Part shown: positions 9,796 to 21,170 of the stretch, in pieces
Layout of the letters: every line of letters starts with the position of its first letter
Numbering within the stretch: the first letter of the stretch is position 1
NCBI RefSeq assembly: GCF_013426205.1
Contig: NC_089424.1
Span: forward strand, 558,001-622,000
Length of the DNA stretch: 64,000 nt
Origin: Metarhizium brunneum
Lineage: Eukaryota; Ascomycota; Sordariomycetes; Hypocreales; Clavicipitaceae
Reading direction: 5' to 3'
The notes under the pieces: generated by a model
What the model was told of the DNA's origin: nothing
What the model saw: only the letters and a program-made list of their open reading frames with translations
Database searches by the model: none
Position numbers and translations under genes: made by a program

Positions 9796-10890
9796 ATGTC
9801 TTTCCCTTCTGGCTCCTGGACACAAATCGCACACTCCTCCCGGCTTTGTCGCTCCTCCCATGCTCTGTCTGTACTTGGCTCCAAGGCCTATATTTTTGGG
9901 GGAGAACTGCTGCCAAGACAGCCGGTCGATAATCAGTGTGACGTGGTTGATTTGGCCACCGAGTCTCATGGTGCGGGTTGTCCTTTCATATCCCGACCAT
10001 TATACCTATTTCAGAACGCCCATTCTCACATCTGGCTTATAGACAAACTAAACACACTAGCTGTTGCGAATGCGCCATCCCCGAGGGTTGGCACACCCAG
10101 CGTATCCGCCAACGGGCACATCTGGTTATTCTCAGGCCGCGGTGGCCTAGCCATGGATCCTATCGACGAGAAAGGTAGTCTGTGGAGATGTAACCCTGCC
10201 AGTCCTAGCTGGGACTTGGTGAAGACGACATCTCCCGAGTATCCCGCTGCGCGAAGCTACCATGCAATGACATCCGATGGCGTAAAGACCATCTATCTCC
10301 ACGCGGGTTGTCCGTCCAAGGGTCGCCTCTCGGACCTCTGGGCATTTGATACCGAAAGCCTAGAGTGGACTGAACTCCCGGCTGCTCCTGGCCCCGCGCG
10401 CGGGGGGACATCGATTACATTCTGTCAAGGCAAACTGTACCGTATGGGAGGCTTTGATGGATCATCCGAGCAGGGTGGCATTTTGGATTGTTACGAGCCG
10501 GCAACAAGAAGCTGGCAAAGTATGCCTTTTAGTCCTGATGGTATTCATGGTCCCGGTGCCAGAAGCGTGGCTACACTGCTATCTCTAAGGAGCGCAGGAG
10601 AGCATGTCCTTCTGACAATGTTTGGTGAAAGCGATCCTTCGTCTTTGGGACATGCGGGGGCTGGGAAAATGCTTCGTGATGCGTGGACTTTTAGTATTCG
10701 GGCCTCGGCCTGGAAGAAAATCGTATTTGAGGGTGATGTACCTGCCGCGAGAGGGTGGTTTTCGGCAGATGTCCTCCTGGGAGATGGCCGAGACGCTGTC
10801 ATTATCCATGGGGGTTTGGCCGAGGATAATTCTCGATTGGGAGATGTTTGGAGAATGGAATTGGTCGGAGATTTCTACCAGTTTGTTTGA
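9796..10890 (+). CDS. Kelch-repeat beta-propeller protein
   Basis: Galactose-oxidase/Kelch-type propeller. Blades are marked by SSHALSVLGSKAYIFGG, PRVGTPSVSANGHIWLFSGRGG, ARSYHAMTSDGVKTIYLHAG, ARGGTSITFCQGKLYRMGGFDG and a last blade near WFSADVLLGDGRDAVIIHGG. The pattern resembles the fungal Kelch proteins related to plant nitrile-specifier-like proteins, but no catalytic role can be claimed. The frame is open throughout (364 aa). A GTGCGG..TTATAG segment at 9971-10042 (72 nt, a multiple of three) is likely an intron: removing it joins VVDLATESH to DKLNTLAVANAPSPRVG with normal blade spacing, giving about 340 aa. The chosen ATG begins MSFPSGSWTQI, which opens the first blade. Confidence 0.85.
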   Translation: MSFPSGSWTQIAHSSRLCRSSHALSVLGSKAYIFGGELLPRQPVDNQCDVVDLATESHGAGCPFISRPLYLFQNAHSHIWLIDKLNTLAVANAPSPRVGTPSVSANGHIWLFSGRGGLAMDPIDEKGSLWRCNPASPSWDLVKTTSPEYPAARSYHAMTSDGVKTIYLHAGCPSKGRLSDLWAFDTESLEWTELPAAPGPARGGTSITFCQGKLYRMGGFDGSSEQGGILDCYEPATRSWQSMPFSPDGIHGPGARSVATLLSLRSAGEHVLLTMFGESDPSSLGHAGAGKMLRDAWTFSIRASAWKKIVFEGDVPAARGWFSADVLLGDGRDAVIIHGGLAEDNSRLGDVWRMELVGDFYQFV

Positions 10891-11576
10891 ACCGATTAAG
10901 CCTCCCTTGTGTTAGGCGAAATTATGTCCGAATTCCGCTTTCTTGAGGACGTCGAAATAAACTTGATTGAGATGTTTTCAGGTGTCTTTATAAAGCAGCT
11001 GCCTGTTACTATTTGCAATCGTTATTCTATCCTTCGACCCTCACCGGAGGCATTTACGACAGGGACTTAGCTACAAATATTTGCGGTTTCTTTCGACTTG
11101 GATATTTCCCTCGTACTTCCGTATAGTTTCATATTAGAGTGACCATACATCTACTACATATTCTTGAGGGTATTTTGGAACCCATTTCGGCGGTCATCGT
11201 TCCTGATCTCTAGCTATGGAGCGAGGTTCCAGAATTAGCTCACGTATTGGCATGTCCACGTATTTGCCTGATTCGTTTGACATAGACTACTTTTTGAACA
11301 AGCTCCTCGAGAATAACCGACCCATGGAGAATCCATAACCACATTTGTGCCTCTGAGTAGATGGACTTGCTGTGTTGAGTAATCATTGCCGAGAGATGCG
11401 CCCGCGGGGAGTTGGAGAAAGCGGAGTAGATGAGGCATGTCGGGCGACAGCCTCGGCTCAAGGTTCCGACCGATCCGCCAAATCTATTTAACATCAATTG
11501 GACCGAAATCTCGCCTTTTACATACACACAACTCTACAAAGCTCAAGTATTACAACGTTTCATCTTCTACGCAATC
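10891..11576. other. intergenic
   Basis: 3' flank of the Kelch gene and promoter of the acyl-CoA dehydrogenase. No further gene seen. Confidence 0.5.
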
Positions 11577-13150
11577 ATGTCGGTCCCGTATCTCCTGAGC
11601 AGCCAGGCTGGCCACATCCCTGCCTCGCAGAAGATTCCTGTTATTGCGAAACCATTTGTCAGCGAGAAGGCCGAAAAGGCATTGGATCTAGTCAGTGCCA
11701 TGGCAATCCAGGCCGTGTATTCTCACATTTTAACGGGCCCGAATAGGTCGAGAGATTTGTCGAGGAAGAATGCATACCTGCCGAAGCGATTTTCTCGCAG
11801 CAGCTTGGCCAAGGCACAGCCAATCGGTTCAACGCACACCCACCAGTCATTGAAGATCTGAAAAGAAAGGCCAAGGCACTGGGGTTATGGAACATGTTCC
11901 TACCCAAGAACCACTTCAAAGAAAGCGCGGGCTTCAGCAATCTCGAGTACGGCTTAATGGCCGAATACTTGGGCAAGAGTTTCATCGCCAGCGAAGCAAC
12001 AAACTGTGCTGCTCCTGACACGGGTAACATGGAAGTTCTTGCGAAATACGGCACCAAAGAACAGAAGGCTCAGTGGCTAGGTCCCCTGCTAGATGGCAAC
12101 ATTCGATCCGCCTTCCTCATGACGGAACCTCAAGTTGCTAGCAGCGATGCTCTCAACATCGAATTCAGCATGAAACAAGATGGCGATTATTGGATTTTAG
12201 ATGGTCAGGTACGTTTCCCCGATTCGCTTCGCGGTGTTCGTTCTCACAGTCGCAGAAATGGTGGTCTAGTGGTGCTGGCGATAATCGATGTAAGCTGTAT
12301 ATAGTCATGGGGAAATCGGATCCGAACAACCCCCATACCTATAAGAAACATTCCGTCATCCTTGTGCCGGCAAATACTCCCGGCGTCACCGTCAAGCGTG
12401 TCCTCTCAGTCATCGGCTTTGACCATGCGCCACATGGTCACGCGCATATTATATTCAACAATGTTCGCGTCCACAAAGATAACCTGATACTCGGCCAGGG
12501 GAGGGGATTCGAAGTCGTCCAGGGTCGTCTGGGACCAGGGCGAATCCATCATGCTATGAGGACTGTGGGCGTTGTGAGTGTATATCATCCCTGTTGTGCC
12601 GCGGATCAAACAACTAACACGGCGGGAACAGGCTGAAAGAGCCCTTGAGTACTTCATTGCCCGCTCAAATGATCCTTCTAGGCGCCCATTCGGTAAAAAC
12701 CTCAGTGAGCATGGCGTCATGCTAGAAAGAATTGCCAAATCGCGTATCGAAATCGACTCGGCCCGTCTCGCTGTCCTCAATGCCGCAATCAAAATTGACC
12801 AAGGCAACGCCAAGGACGCCCTCAAAGAGATTGCCGAGGTCAAGATTCAAGTTCCGAGCATGGCCCTGGAGGTCCTTGATCGCGCAATGCAGGCGCATGG
12901 AGGAGCCGGCGTGTCCCAAGACACGCCGTTGGCTAGTATGTGGGCTGATGCTCGGACAATGAGGATCGTTGATGGCCCGGACGAGGTACATATGATTCAG
13001 TTGGGGCGCAATGAGAGCAAGCGAGGTCTAAACCTGTTAAAGAAAATCGATTCACAGAAGCACAAAACTTCAGAGTTGCGCAAGTATTACGGCCTGGATG
13101 AAAGGGACACTCTGGAACTCAACAGGACAAGTGGAACTGCGAAATTGTAA
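11577..13150 (+). CDS. acyl-CoA dehydrogenase, ACAD10/11-like
   Basis: FAD-dependent dehydrogenase that makes trans-2-enoyl-CoA from acyl-CoA, in mitochondria or peroxisomes; it feeds electrons to ETF or oxygen. Exons are 11577-11690, 11747-12208, 12256-12573 and 12632-13150, with introns of 56, 47 and 58 nt; about 470 aa. Splicing restores [18 protein letters not shown] at the first junction and [20 protein letters not shown] at the second, the family's flavin/substrate loop. Other family marks are [14 protein letters not shown] in the N-terminal half and [20 protein letters not shown] with [10 protein letters not shown] in the C-terminal helical domain. No N-terminal aminoglycoside phosphotransferase domain is present, unlike some ACAD10/11 proteins. 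The C-terminus SGTAKL could serve as a weak PTS1-like tail. Confidence 0.93.
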
Positions 13151-14704
13151 CACGACATTTATTGACTGTGGTGCGACTACGGCATGTCACTTGCTCTAAT
13201 TGCCCTAAGGTAGGAGCAACTCTGTAAGAAATACTATATAACTATAAAATATCATCAGAGAATAAGTACACCCAAGCTCTGTGGAAAGTAAAATGCCGTT
13301 TCGTGCGAGATGGGGTTCCATTGCGTGAAACTGAAGATATGCAGCCGCCTTGCTCGGGCAGTGTAAGAATACCGCAACGAGCAGCCTTTTAAATACCCAA
13401 TCTGTAAAGATTTGGCGGTCCGACACTTTCTGCGATATAAATTCTCAAAGAATACTGAGCTGCACTCCGAATTCCGTCGTTATCCCTCTCCTATATACTA
13501 GATAACTGTTTCACGACTTCATCGCAGTGACTCATAAGTCATGAGCCAGTCAGGACATTATTGCACATAGTCCTCTTCCTCTTCTAGAGAAACTTTTGGG
13601 TCAAGGCGCTTCCAGAGGAGCTTTTTAAACCACTGAGGCCAGAAGCCACCAGTCAAGGATGGCCTGAATCTTGAGCGTCTTGGTGTCAACGATGACGTTA
13701 TACTGCCCGAGATGCTTATGGCAAAAAACATATTCCCCTTTCTTCTAACGTGATTTCTAGCACCTATTCGCCTTCTATTATTCGCTAGTGATCCGATGAG
13801 GCCATAAACAAGATTCACCAGGTACTCCTGGAACACTGAATTGAAGGGCCAGTAAGATTATCACGTGCTGTTCCAGCTCCTTCGTTACCATCTCCTTCTC
13901 TTCTTACTTAGGTTTGATTATACTAACGCTTTAGAGAAATTATGATTGGAAGTAAAAGGCGCTATCGTCTTTAAAGTTGAACCAGTCTCCCACAAGGAAA
14001 TATTTCTTGTGGGCGAGGACAACTAACTTGGTTCTCAACGGTCGTTTTACTCTCGATGTGTAACCATTTTCAAATTTCCGCAAATGTATAGTGGGATGAC
14101 TCACGAACAGTTGTCAAGAGTTTCGCTATAAGGGGGATCAAGAGGATGCGTCCTTTGCTGTGCTTTGGGGGGTTAGAACAGTATATGAGACAGGTCTGGG
14201 ATTTGAGCTCGAGCCTCACTTCACTGGCCAAATAGTTACACAAACGGCCTGGCCCACACGTGAATTGCTCAGCGGGCTTACCAGTCTCTTTAGGCCTAGT
14301 TAAGTTGACATTCAAGGTGGACGAGGTGTCTTGAGTTCATGGTAATGCTGTCATCATTAGGCATCAAGTTTTCATCGGGGATACCGAGTAAAGTCTACAT
14401 TGTCACTGACATAAATAGAGCTTCTGTCATATAGCCCCAATGCTTGGACGACAGGAAAGAGTGAGAAAACTCTGAATTGTCTATATAAAATGTCAAACTA
14501 TGCACCAACTGAATACTTGCTGGGAAAACATCCGCTCCCAAGCATGTATCAGATAGCGAATGATTGCTGCTGCCCTAGATGAGCGGCTTGATATCGACAC
14601 GAACCCTCGGCACAGCAGCAGGAGAAGAAAACTGGCACAACCAAACAAGAGAATTCCCACACACGTCGAAGTCGACGGTGACCAGTTGCCAATCAGGGGA
14701 CTCA
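13151..14704. other. intergenic, no supported gene
   Basis: A minus-strand frame at 13558-13836 and another at 14070-14315 lack family features and splice support. 14493-14704 contains a frame that could be a spliced 3' exon of the aspartyl protease (see findings). Confidence 0.45.
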
Positions 14705-16192
14705 TTAAGCTGGAACGGAGCCAGGCGCAGCAGGCGGCGGCTGATCGGCTTCCGGTTCCTCACGCGCACACTTACCAGTGACATTATCTGGTATGGTGCC
14801 GTCAATGGCAACTACAGTAGAGCCGCAATCAGCACCCCTGGCAACATACATGGTTTTGCCTGCATGATCATGGACGACGTATGACCGGCGCAGAAATTGT
14901 CGGCCGACCCAAATACCTAAGTAGTACAAAGTTAGCTGTGGCGATAATAACTGACTCTGATCAGATGGGACCCTTACTGGTTGGTCGACGATTTGTAGCT
15001 CCAATAAACGTTTTGCAGGTTTTACCATCGGGTGCCCGTTCACGCACCAAGTCCGAAAGAGGCACCGAGACGACGGTATTGTCAGTAATCTGGAAATCAA
15101 AGGCCGCCCCCTTGTCAACTACATCGCAGGGAAAGTTATATGCATCGCCTTCAACGACAGCTCCTGTCTTTGCGACAAAGTCCCGCCTTGTACCTCTAAC
15201 AGGGTAGAAACCCAGAGACCCGGAGTCTACTCCCAGGGCTAGAGGTTGGCTTCTGGAGTCCTGAGTCGACAGTTCGACGGCGCCCTGGCCGCTGCCTGGC
15301 CTAAATGAAAGGGATTTGATCTCAAACGCATAGCTGAACAAGGTAATTAGTATAGCCAATGGTTGCAGGATGGGATCGCTCTTACAATCCCAAGCGGTTG
15401 TCCTTCTTCGGGAGCTTCTCAAGTTGCCCGGAGAACTTGCTCGTATCATATCCACCAAACGTGAGAGCGCCCTGGCCGTGCTTGCGAACGCCTAGTCCAA
15501 AAGCCTTGCTCTTTACAACGTTCTGGTCAAGAAGACTTTGAAGAATGAAATCCTTGCTATTTTCGTTGCCTCGCTCTGGTAGGAGACCCAACACGCCAAC
15601 GTGCCGCCCCAAGTTGGTGCCAGGTCTGTCCAGATCACCCACACCAAGTGTTACTTTTCCCACGGATCGGCCTACAGTATAGTCAGATGAAGACTGTTTC
15701 AAAATAAAAAGTAAGAGAATATTTCAAGAGACCTGGCTTACCTCCAAAAGAGACGTTATCAGTATACAACTCTGTCGTGATTTGTTCGTTTCCATAGCTA
15801 TTGAGCCGTTCTCGGCCAAGGTCTTGTAGAGAGCTGCTACTGTTTTGGTCAAAAAACGTAGACTCATCTCCTGCACGCTTCTGGCCGGGCTGGAGGCCCA
15901 ATACCCAGAAATTATTAGATCCCGTGTCAGGTTCCACGATGACCTTTTGAGGCGGCGTTCCGACCTCGATGACAGCTCCCACGGCAATATCCTTGTTATA
16001 CTGGTAATTGTCAATTCCTGTCGATAATTGACGTCGTGTTGCAGGTTTTCCATCTGTGTCGACTGCGGACGGCACATAAACCAACGGCAGATGGAGAACT
16101 CCGGCTGCTGCTGGACTTTCTTGCTTCTCACTCGGCAATGCCAGCGACTGGGACGCCAACAGCAGGAGTAATGCTTTCGATACAGGCATCAT
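14705..16192 (-). CDS. secreted pepsin-like aspartyl protease (family A1)
   Basis: Secreted acid endopeptidase of the candidapepsin/barrierpepsin style. Exons are 15742-16192, 15386-15671, 14978-15333 and 14705-14916; introns are 70, 52 and 61 nt; about 434 aa. A signal peptide (ALLLLLASQSLALP) and propeptide precede the enzyme. Both catalytic aspartates are present: D89 in EPDTGSNNFWV and D282 in LGVDSGSLGFY. The motif GRQFLRRSYVVHD near the end matches the conserved strand of the C-terminal lobe. The C-terminus here is proline-rich (EADQPPPAAPGSVPA). A strong GTAAGT donor just before it could splice to other frames, giving a different tail. No clear GPI signal is seen in this model. Confidence 0.88.
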
Positions 16193-18631
16193 AAAAAACG
16201 ATTCAAGAGCTGAGTATAAAGGAAGGTTTTTCTTTGCTTTTAATGAGTAAAAAAGAGCGGAATTGGTTGTCGATGTTGTCTTCTATCGGCCAAGGCAGCA
16301 TCTTATATACATCTCGCTCTTCATGTGGCCATAGCCGCATTACGAAAATCTTGGCTCGTAATGCGTATGCGTGCTTTGTACGTTCTACTGCCCGAATTGC
16401 TTTGCCCTCATCTGTTTGAGCATCTGTAGAACAGATGATGCCGGCGACACGACTTTCTCATGACTCGGGTCCAACAAAGAAGTCGTATGTTTTTCAACAT
16501 CATGAAGCGCACCTTCTCCGCGGCATAAGCTAGAGAGGGCGCAGTGTCCTTGAACTATCTTCTCAGCGATGCGTCGTGGCAATGCAATACGATCTTAGAA
16601 AGAAACCGCATTGAATGCAGGGTACTGGGGGCTGGAATAGTCAAGAGGCTAGTCGATCATGGCAGTTGCCCGAATGCCCGAATGCCCGAGGGCCCGAGAA
16701 GAAAAACCAAAGGACAGACATGTTGGCAGAGGCTCAAAGGGCAAAACTAAGAATCATTGGGCTTGCCTCCTGATGCCTACACCCTCAGGTTGTGAGCAAT
16801 TCGAGTTGCCGAGTCTCATATCGTAGCGAACAAATTTTGGTTACTCCGTTATCAATTTTATTGAGCGTCCCCTGATATTCAAGAAGCCTCATATTAGGCA
16901 CTTTACCAGACGCAGTTTCCCAACGGCGCTAATAAAACCTCTTTAATTTCTCATATACATTATTCCTCCAACATCCAGAAATTTCATCCGGTCGTTTTGT
17001 CAAGTTAGGAAAGTCCATCTTATCCGACGGCATTACGCATGAAACTACAATGCAACAGTTGCCAGCCTTCAACTCATCTAAATCCCTCTCGGAATTAGTA
17101 GTGACCCCTTATGTGTCGTCCTACGACTCGTATGTTCTGGCTGAAAAAAAAACTATTCTTGTCACTACGGGACTACTCTACGGCGTTCCGACCCGTGTGG
17201 AGTGTTGGTGCGTGACTGACACAAGAACCGCGTGGGTTGATCATCCACGCCGGAATTAAACGGTGGCGATGCTACCGGCATTAACAATTGATACCACTCG
17301 GGGCCTCGTTTCTCCACTACCACGAAACGTTAGACTTGTCTAGAGTAGTTGTGATGCCATAGGAATCATACGTGACAAAACTCGGGATGATCTTCCACAG
17401 TACAGGTGAACAAGCGCTATATCCGCCGGTACTGTCATGCTATTATAAGAATTACATGACTAGTTTGCGGCATAATTCAGAATCGAGTCGGTCCGAGCCG
17501 CGGATTCTAAATTCATCTGGCACTCAATGCGTCATCTCCGGTACTTCCTTACACTGATTTCATGGCGCTTAAACTGACACGAGGAATCACCCTTTAAGAG
17601 TGAATATTTGGCTAGTGTACCCGTCGCATCACGATGCGTTTATTCACGGTGTATTACGTGGTTAATTGCGGTTCCCTGGCTTAGGTACGGCTAAAAATAG
17701 TGTTACTAGATGTCTTGCGTGATTATTTCTAACTTGATACAAGGAAATATGTATGGGAGGTCAAACCCCTGTGTCATACTAGAAGCGTATTCACAGACGA
17801 GTCAGACGTGCTGAGTTCAGGCACTCAATAACATATGGAGTGCGGAAGTGTATTGCAGAGCCAAACATGATGGCTTAGGAACGGTCAGACAAAAAATCGC
17901 GTTTTTACATTGTTCTCCTTCTTTACTCCACCACATACCTCTCTGACTATATCCTGCATAGAGAAGGGAGAATTGTACTAGTATATCCCTTGATTCGAGA
18001 TATTCCATGGCAGCCATAATGTTCAACTTCGACACCCTAAGGAAAAACAAAACATGAAAAACAGAACACAAGTTCAAGCTTCCTTAAAAGAACAACTGTC
18101 TGCCAACCAGCCGATTTCCTACAATGATTCTGTCCGCAATTCAGTAGTGGACTGGAAACATTTAATTATATTACACAAAAACTTCGAAATTTTCCACGCC
18201 TGCAACGTGAGAAAAGTATGGCGTAGTTCAGTAACCAACCCGCTATCCTCATCAGCAGGCGCGTTCTGCAGTTATGATGAGATGCATCACCAACTACAAA
18301 TTGGTTGAAACCACCACATGCTATAGTAAGTATGTTTCGCCGCCTCGTACAATGCGAAGATCGATAAGGTGTACTGTCAAGCACACATGAGATACCACGA
18401 GAGAGGGTGAGGCTAAGAAATTACACTATGAAGATAAAATACTTCAAGCTTCGGAGAAAGGCAGAGTTATTGAGCACTAATAAGACGTACTAGATCATAG
18501 GGAGATGTATCTATTGCATCAACTCATCACAGGGGCTTTTACTTGAGTTAGGACATTCCGTCTCGATCAAAATTGACTATTTTATTGATTGCATTATCCA
18601 TATGGAAAAACCGTTATAAGAGCACAAAGGT
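16193..18631. other. long gene-poor stretch
   Basis: The first 150 bp form the promoter of the aspartyl protease. A short run of near-repeats (gcccgaatgcccgaatgcccgag) lies near 16672-16695. From about 16800 the DNA is AT-rich, with only short unsupported frames. Confidence 0.5.
16302..16309 (-). promoter_or_regulatory. TATA box of the aspartyl protease
   Basis: TATATAAG on the minus strand, about 110 bp upstream of the protease ATG at 16192. Confidence 0.45.
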
Positions 18632-19408
18632 TCAACCAGGATACACGTTGGAAAACGACTCATGCCACTTATTCACGATTCTATTGCCCGGCCCGGCAGT
18701 AATCATGTCTTGCCCCTGCTCCCACTTCTTGGTAACCTCATCCATGAACTCGTTAATAGTCAGAGTAGAAGAGTCCTTTTCCTTCTTATTGTCATCCGGG
18801 TCCTCCCTCTCGCGATGAAGATCCGTGGCCACCATGGGCGGCGCAATCTCCACGACGCGGATAGCGCTGTGTTTCAGCTGCGTACGAAGGTTCATGCTCC
18901 ACGAGTGCAGCCAGGCCTTTGTTCCGTTATACACGGGGTTTATAATAGAGAGCGGTACGAAGCCCAGGACGCTTGATACGTTGACAATCGCAGCACTCGG
19001 CTTAGACAAGAAGTGCGGTATCAGCTGGAGCGTCAGGTGCATCGGGCCGCGAATGTTGACGTCGATTTCCTGGTCAGCCTTGCGAAGGAAGTCGTCTGGC
19101 CCGAGCTTGTCAACCTCGAGAGGATTTTGGATGCCGGCGTTATTGACGACGCAGTCCAGCTCCGGATGTTCGGCGATGATCTTGCGCACAAATTGTGAAA
19201 TGTCTTCCGTTTTGCCCGTGTCCAGCACGTAGTAGGCAGAAGCACCGATCTCTGAGACGGCAGTGCGCAAGTTGGACTCGGTGCGACCAGCAATAATGAC
19301 CTTTGTGCCTTGAGAGACGAGGTATTTGGCAAATGCCTTGCCAATGCCGCCGCCGCCGCCGGTAACAAGAGCGCACTGGAATTTGGGAGAGCCCCGTGTG
19401 GAAGACAT
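18632..19408 (-). CDS. short-chain dehydrogenase/reductase
   Basis: NAD(P)-dependent oxidoreductase of the classical SDR type; 258 aa in one exon. The cofactor motif TGGGGGIG is at residues 16-23, NNAG at 89-92, the catalytic Ser in VNVSS near 145 and YNGTK at 160-164, so the catalytic set is complete. The N-terminal order and the late insert REREDPDDNKKEKD resemble the DltE-like fungal oxidoreductases. The substrate is unknown. It is transcribed away from the NmrA-like gene at 20247, with about 840 bp between the starts. Confidence 0.92.
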   Translation of the reverse strand: MSSTRGSPKFQCALVTGGGGGIGKAFAKYLVSQGTKVIIAGRTESNLRTAVSEIGASAYYVLDTGKTEDISQFVRKIIAEHPELDCVVNNAGIQNPLEVDKLGPDDFLRKADQEIDVNIRGPMHLTLQLIPHFLSKPSAAIVNVSSVLGFVPLSIINPVYNGTKAWLHSWSMNLRTQLKHSAIRVVEIAPPMVATDLHREREDPDDNKKEKDSSTLTINEFMDEVTKKWEQGQDMITAGPGNRIVNKWHESFSNVYPG

Positions 19409-20246
19409 GTCGTCTGGTTGTAATTCTTCAAGCAGTGATGCTTTTCTGGTTCGTAATTCAGTAATGTGTTGTTATTTTTGAAGAATGTGGTGAGTGATGG
19501 ATAGTTTTGAGGGGAGATCAGTTGGCTTTATTTGAGTTTAAATAACGTCATACAACGCACTTGGCCCGTCACCGCGCCGAAGTCAGTAATTTGCGCAACC
19601 GGAACAACCGACGTGATGGAGTTAATTGGATTCCAAACGCCGAAAAATCCGGCCGGTGTTTACATACCGAAAGACGAGTCAATCCGTGCTCGTGAGCGGG
19701 TATTGGTGAAGCAAAATTGGGTTCCGGCGCCGATCTCCCGTCCGGCATAAACAACGTCATCTCCAGTGAATGGCCGAGAAAGAACAGTATTTTTTATGCC
19801 GCAAGACATGGAATGTGCTTGTTGCCTGTCATGACTAGATCATAGCGGACTCTGTGTGTGGCAAGCGAAGACATTGTCGCCTCTGCATGACTTACAACTT
19901 ATGGTACGAGAAGAAGAAGTAAAGAGTAGAGACAAAGCTCCTGACATGCGCTCTTGTATCACGTTATAAAACGAGGCGGTTTTAATACAGGCGGGTTTCT
20001 TTGTTTTATTAAACTTTGGACGATGGTAACTTTCTCGGCATTTCGGGTATTCGTGGCGGTTGGTTTCTACAGCCGGCACCAGAACAAAACTTTACCGGGA
20101 AACCGTGGTGGCATAAATACTGCTCCGTTGCTAGTTGCATCACGAAATAATTGCAATCACAACCATCTCCATCTATCTTAGACTACCGGACCGGATCTCT
20201 CCTTTCCTTGACCATCACATACGAGCTTTGCCAGCCTACCGCGACG
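19409..20246. promoter_or_regulatory. divergent promoter region
   Basis: Shared intergenic DNA between the SDR (minus) and the NmrA-like gene (plus). A TATA-like gcataaata lies near 20110, about 135 bp before the ATG at 20247. No coding frame is supported here. Confidence 0.4.
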
Positions 20247-21170
20247 ATGCAGGCAGACGACATCATTCTCCTCACGCTAGCCGCTGGCAAGCAGATGTCT
20301 TATCTCCTCCCGCTTCTGTATGGGAAATGCCGCCTCAGACTCTCGGTACATAAAGACTCGGAGAAGGAACTCCTTGAAAAGAAATACCCAGGCTCTGAAG
20401 TCGTCAAAGGTGACATGGAACGCGCAGAGGATGTGTCGTCGATGCTATCAGGGGTCACCACCGTCATCTACATCGGACCAACGTTCCACCCCCGCGAAAC
20501 AGAAATCGGGTATTCCATGATTGACGCCGCAGCCAGCGAAGCCCAAAACGGCAAACTCAAACACTTTATCTACTCGTCCGTGCTTCACTCACAGCTGCGG
20601 AAGCTGATGAACCATGACTGCAAGCGCTACGTGGAGGAATACCTGATGGAGTCGGGACTCAACTACACCATCCTGCAGCCAACGCACATGCTGGATCCCT
20701 TCCCAGTCGAGGATCTGATGAGACAGGAGCAACCCGTTTGGCACGCCGATTATGATCCCAAGGTGACATTTTCTTTCACCGTTCTGCGCGATCTGGCCGA
20801 TGCGTTTGCGGTTGTAGCGCTGGAGCGCGAGAAGCATTACCTGGCCGAGTATCCCATTTCTTCGACGGGCGCGGTATCTCATGTTGCGGTGGTTGAGGCG
20901 CTGAGCAAGGAGATTGGAAAAGAGATTGCGATCAAACAGAAGGGTTACTACGAGGCAGTCGGGGGGTTGCACGGCCTGCTGGTCAGAGCCAACGGAAGAC
21001 TGGACCAGAGGGTGTCTCGCGACATCACCGACCGGCTGATTCTTTACTACAATACCTACGGACTGAAAGGAAACACAAACGTGCTTCAGTGGCTGATTGG
21101 TCGGAAACCAACTAGCATTGAAGAGTTCTTCCACGACAAGGTCTCGAGCATCAGACAGTCGGGTAAATGA
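20247..21170 (+). CDS. NmrA-like / NAD(P)-binding Rossmann protein
   Basis: Atypical SDR of the NmrA/HSCARG kind; 307 aa in one exon from the ATG at MQADDIILLTLAAGKQ. The usual glycine-rich loop is replaced by LTLAAGKQMSYLLPLL. That fits a subgroup carrying an SGKQ-type loop, which may bind the cofactor weakly or act as a redox sensor. The following strands are typical: SEVVKGDMERAEDVSSMLSG, TTVIYIGP, HFIYSSVLHS and LNYTILQPTHMLDP. The C-terminal helices (EFFHDKVSSIRQ) close the fold. An upstream in-frame extension exists but looks like leader DNA. Confidence 0.85.
   Translation: MQADDIILLTLAAGKQMSYLLPLLYGKCRLRLSVHKDSEKELLEKKYPGSEVVKGDMERAEDVSSMLSGVTTVIYIGPTFHPRETEIGYSMIDAAASEAQNGKLKHFIYSSVLHSQLRKLMNHDCKRYVEEYLMESGLNYTILQPTHMLDPFPVEDLMRQEQPVWHADYDPKVTFSFTVLRDLADAFAVVALEREKHYLAEYPISSTGAVSHVAVVEALSKEIGKEIAIKQKGYYEAVGGLHGLLVRANGRLDQRVSRDITDRLILYYNTYGLKGNTNVLQWLIGRKPTSIEEFFHDKVSSIRQSGK

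Noticed and set aside
13558..13836. Minus-strand 92-codon frame, possible transposon remnant
   Set aside because: No transposase motif, terminal repeats or splice partner could be found.
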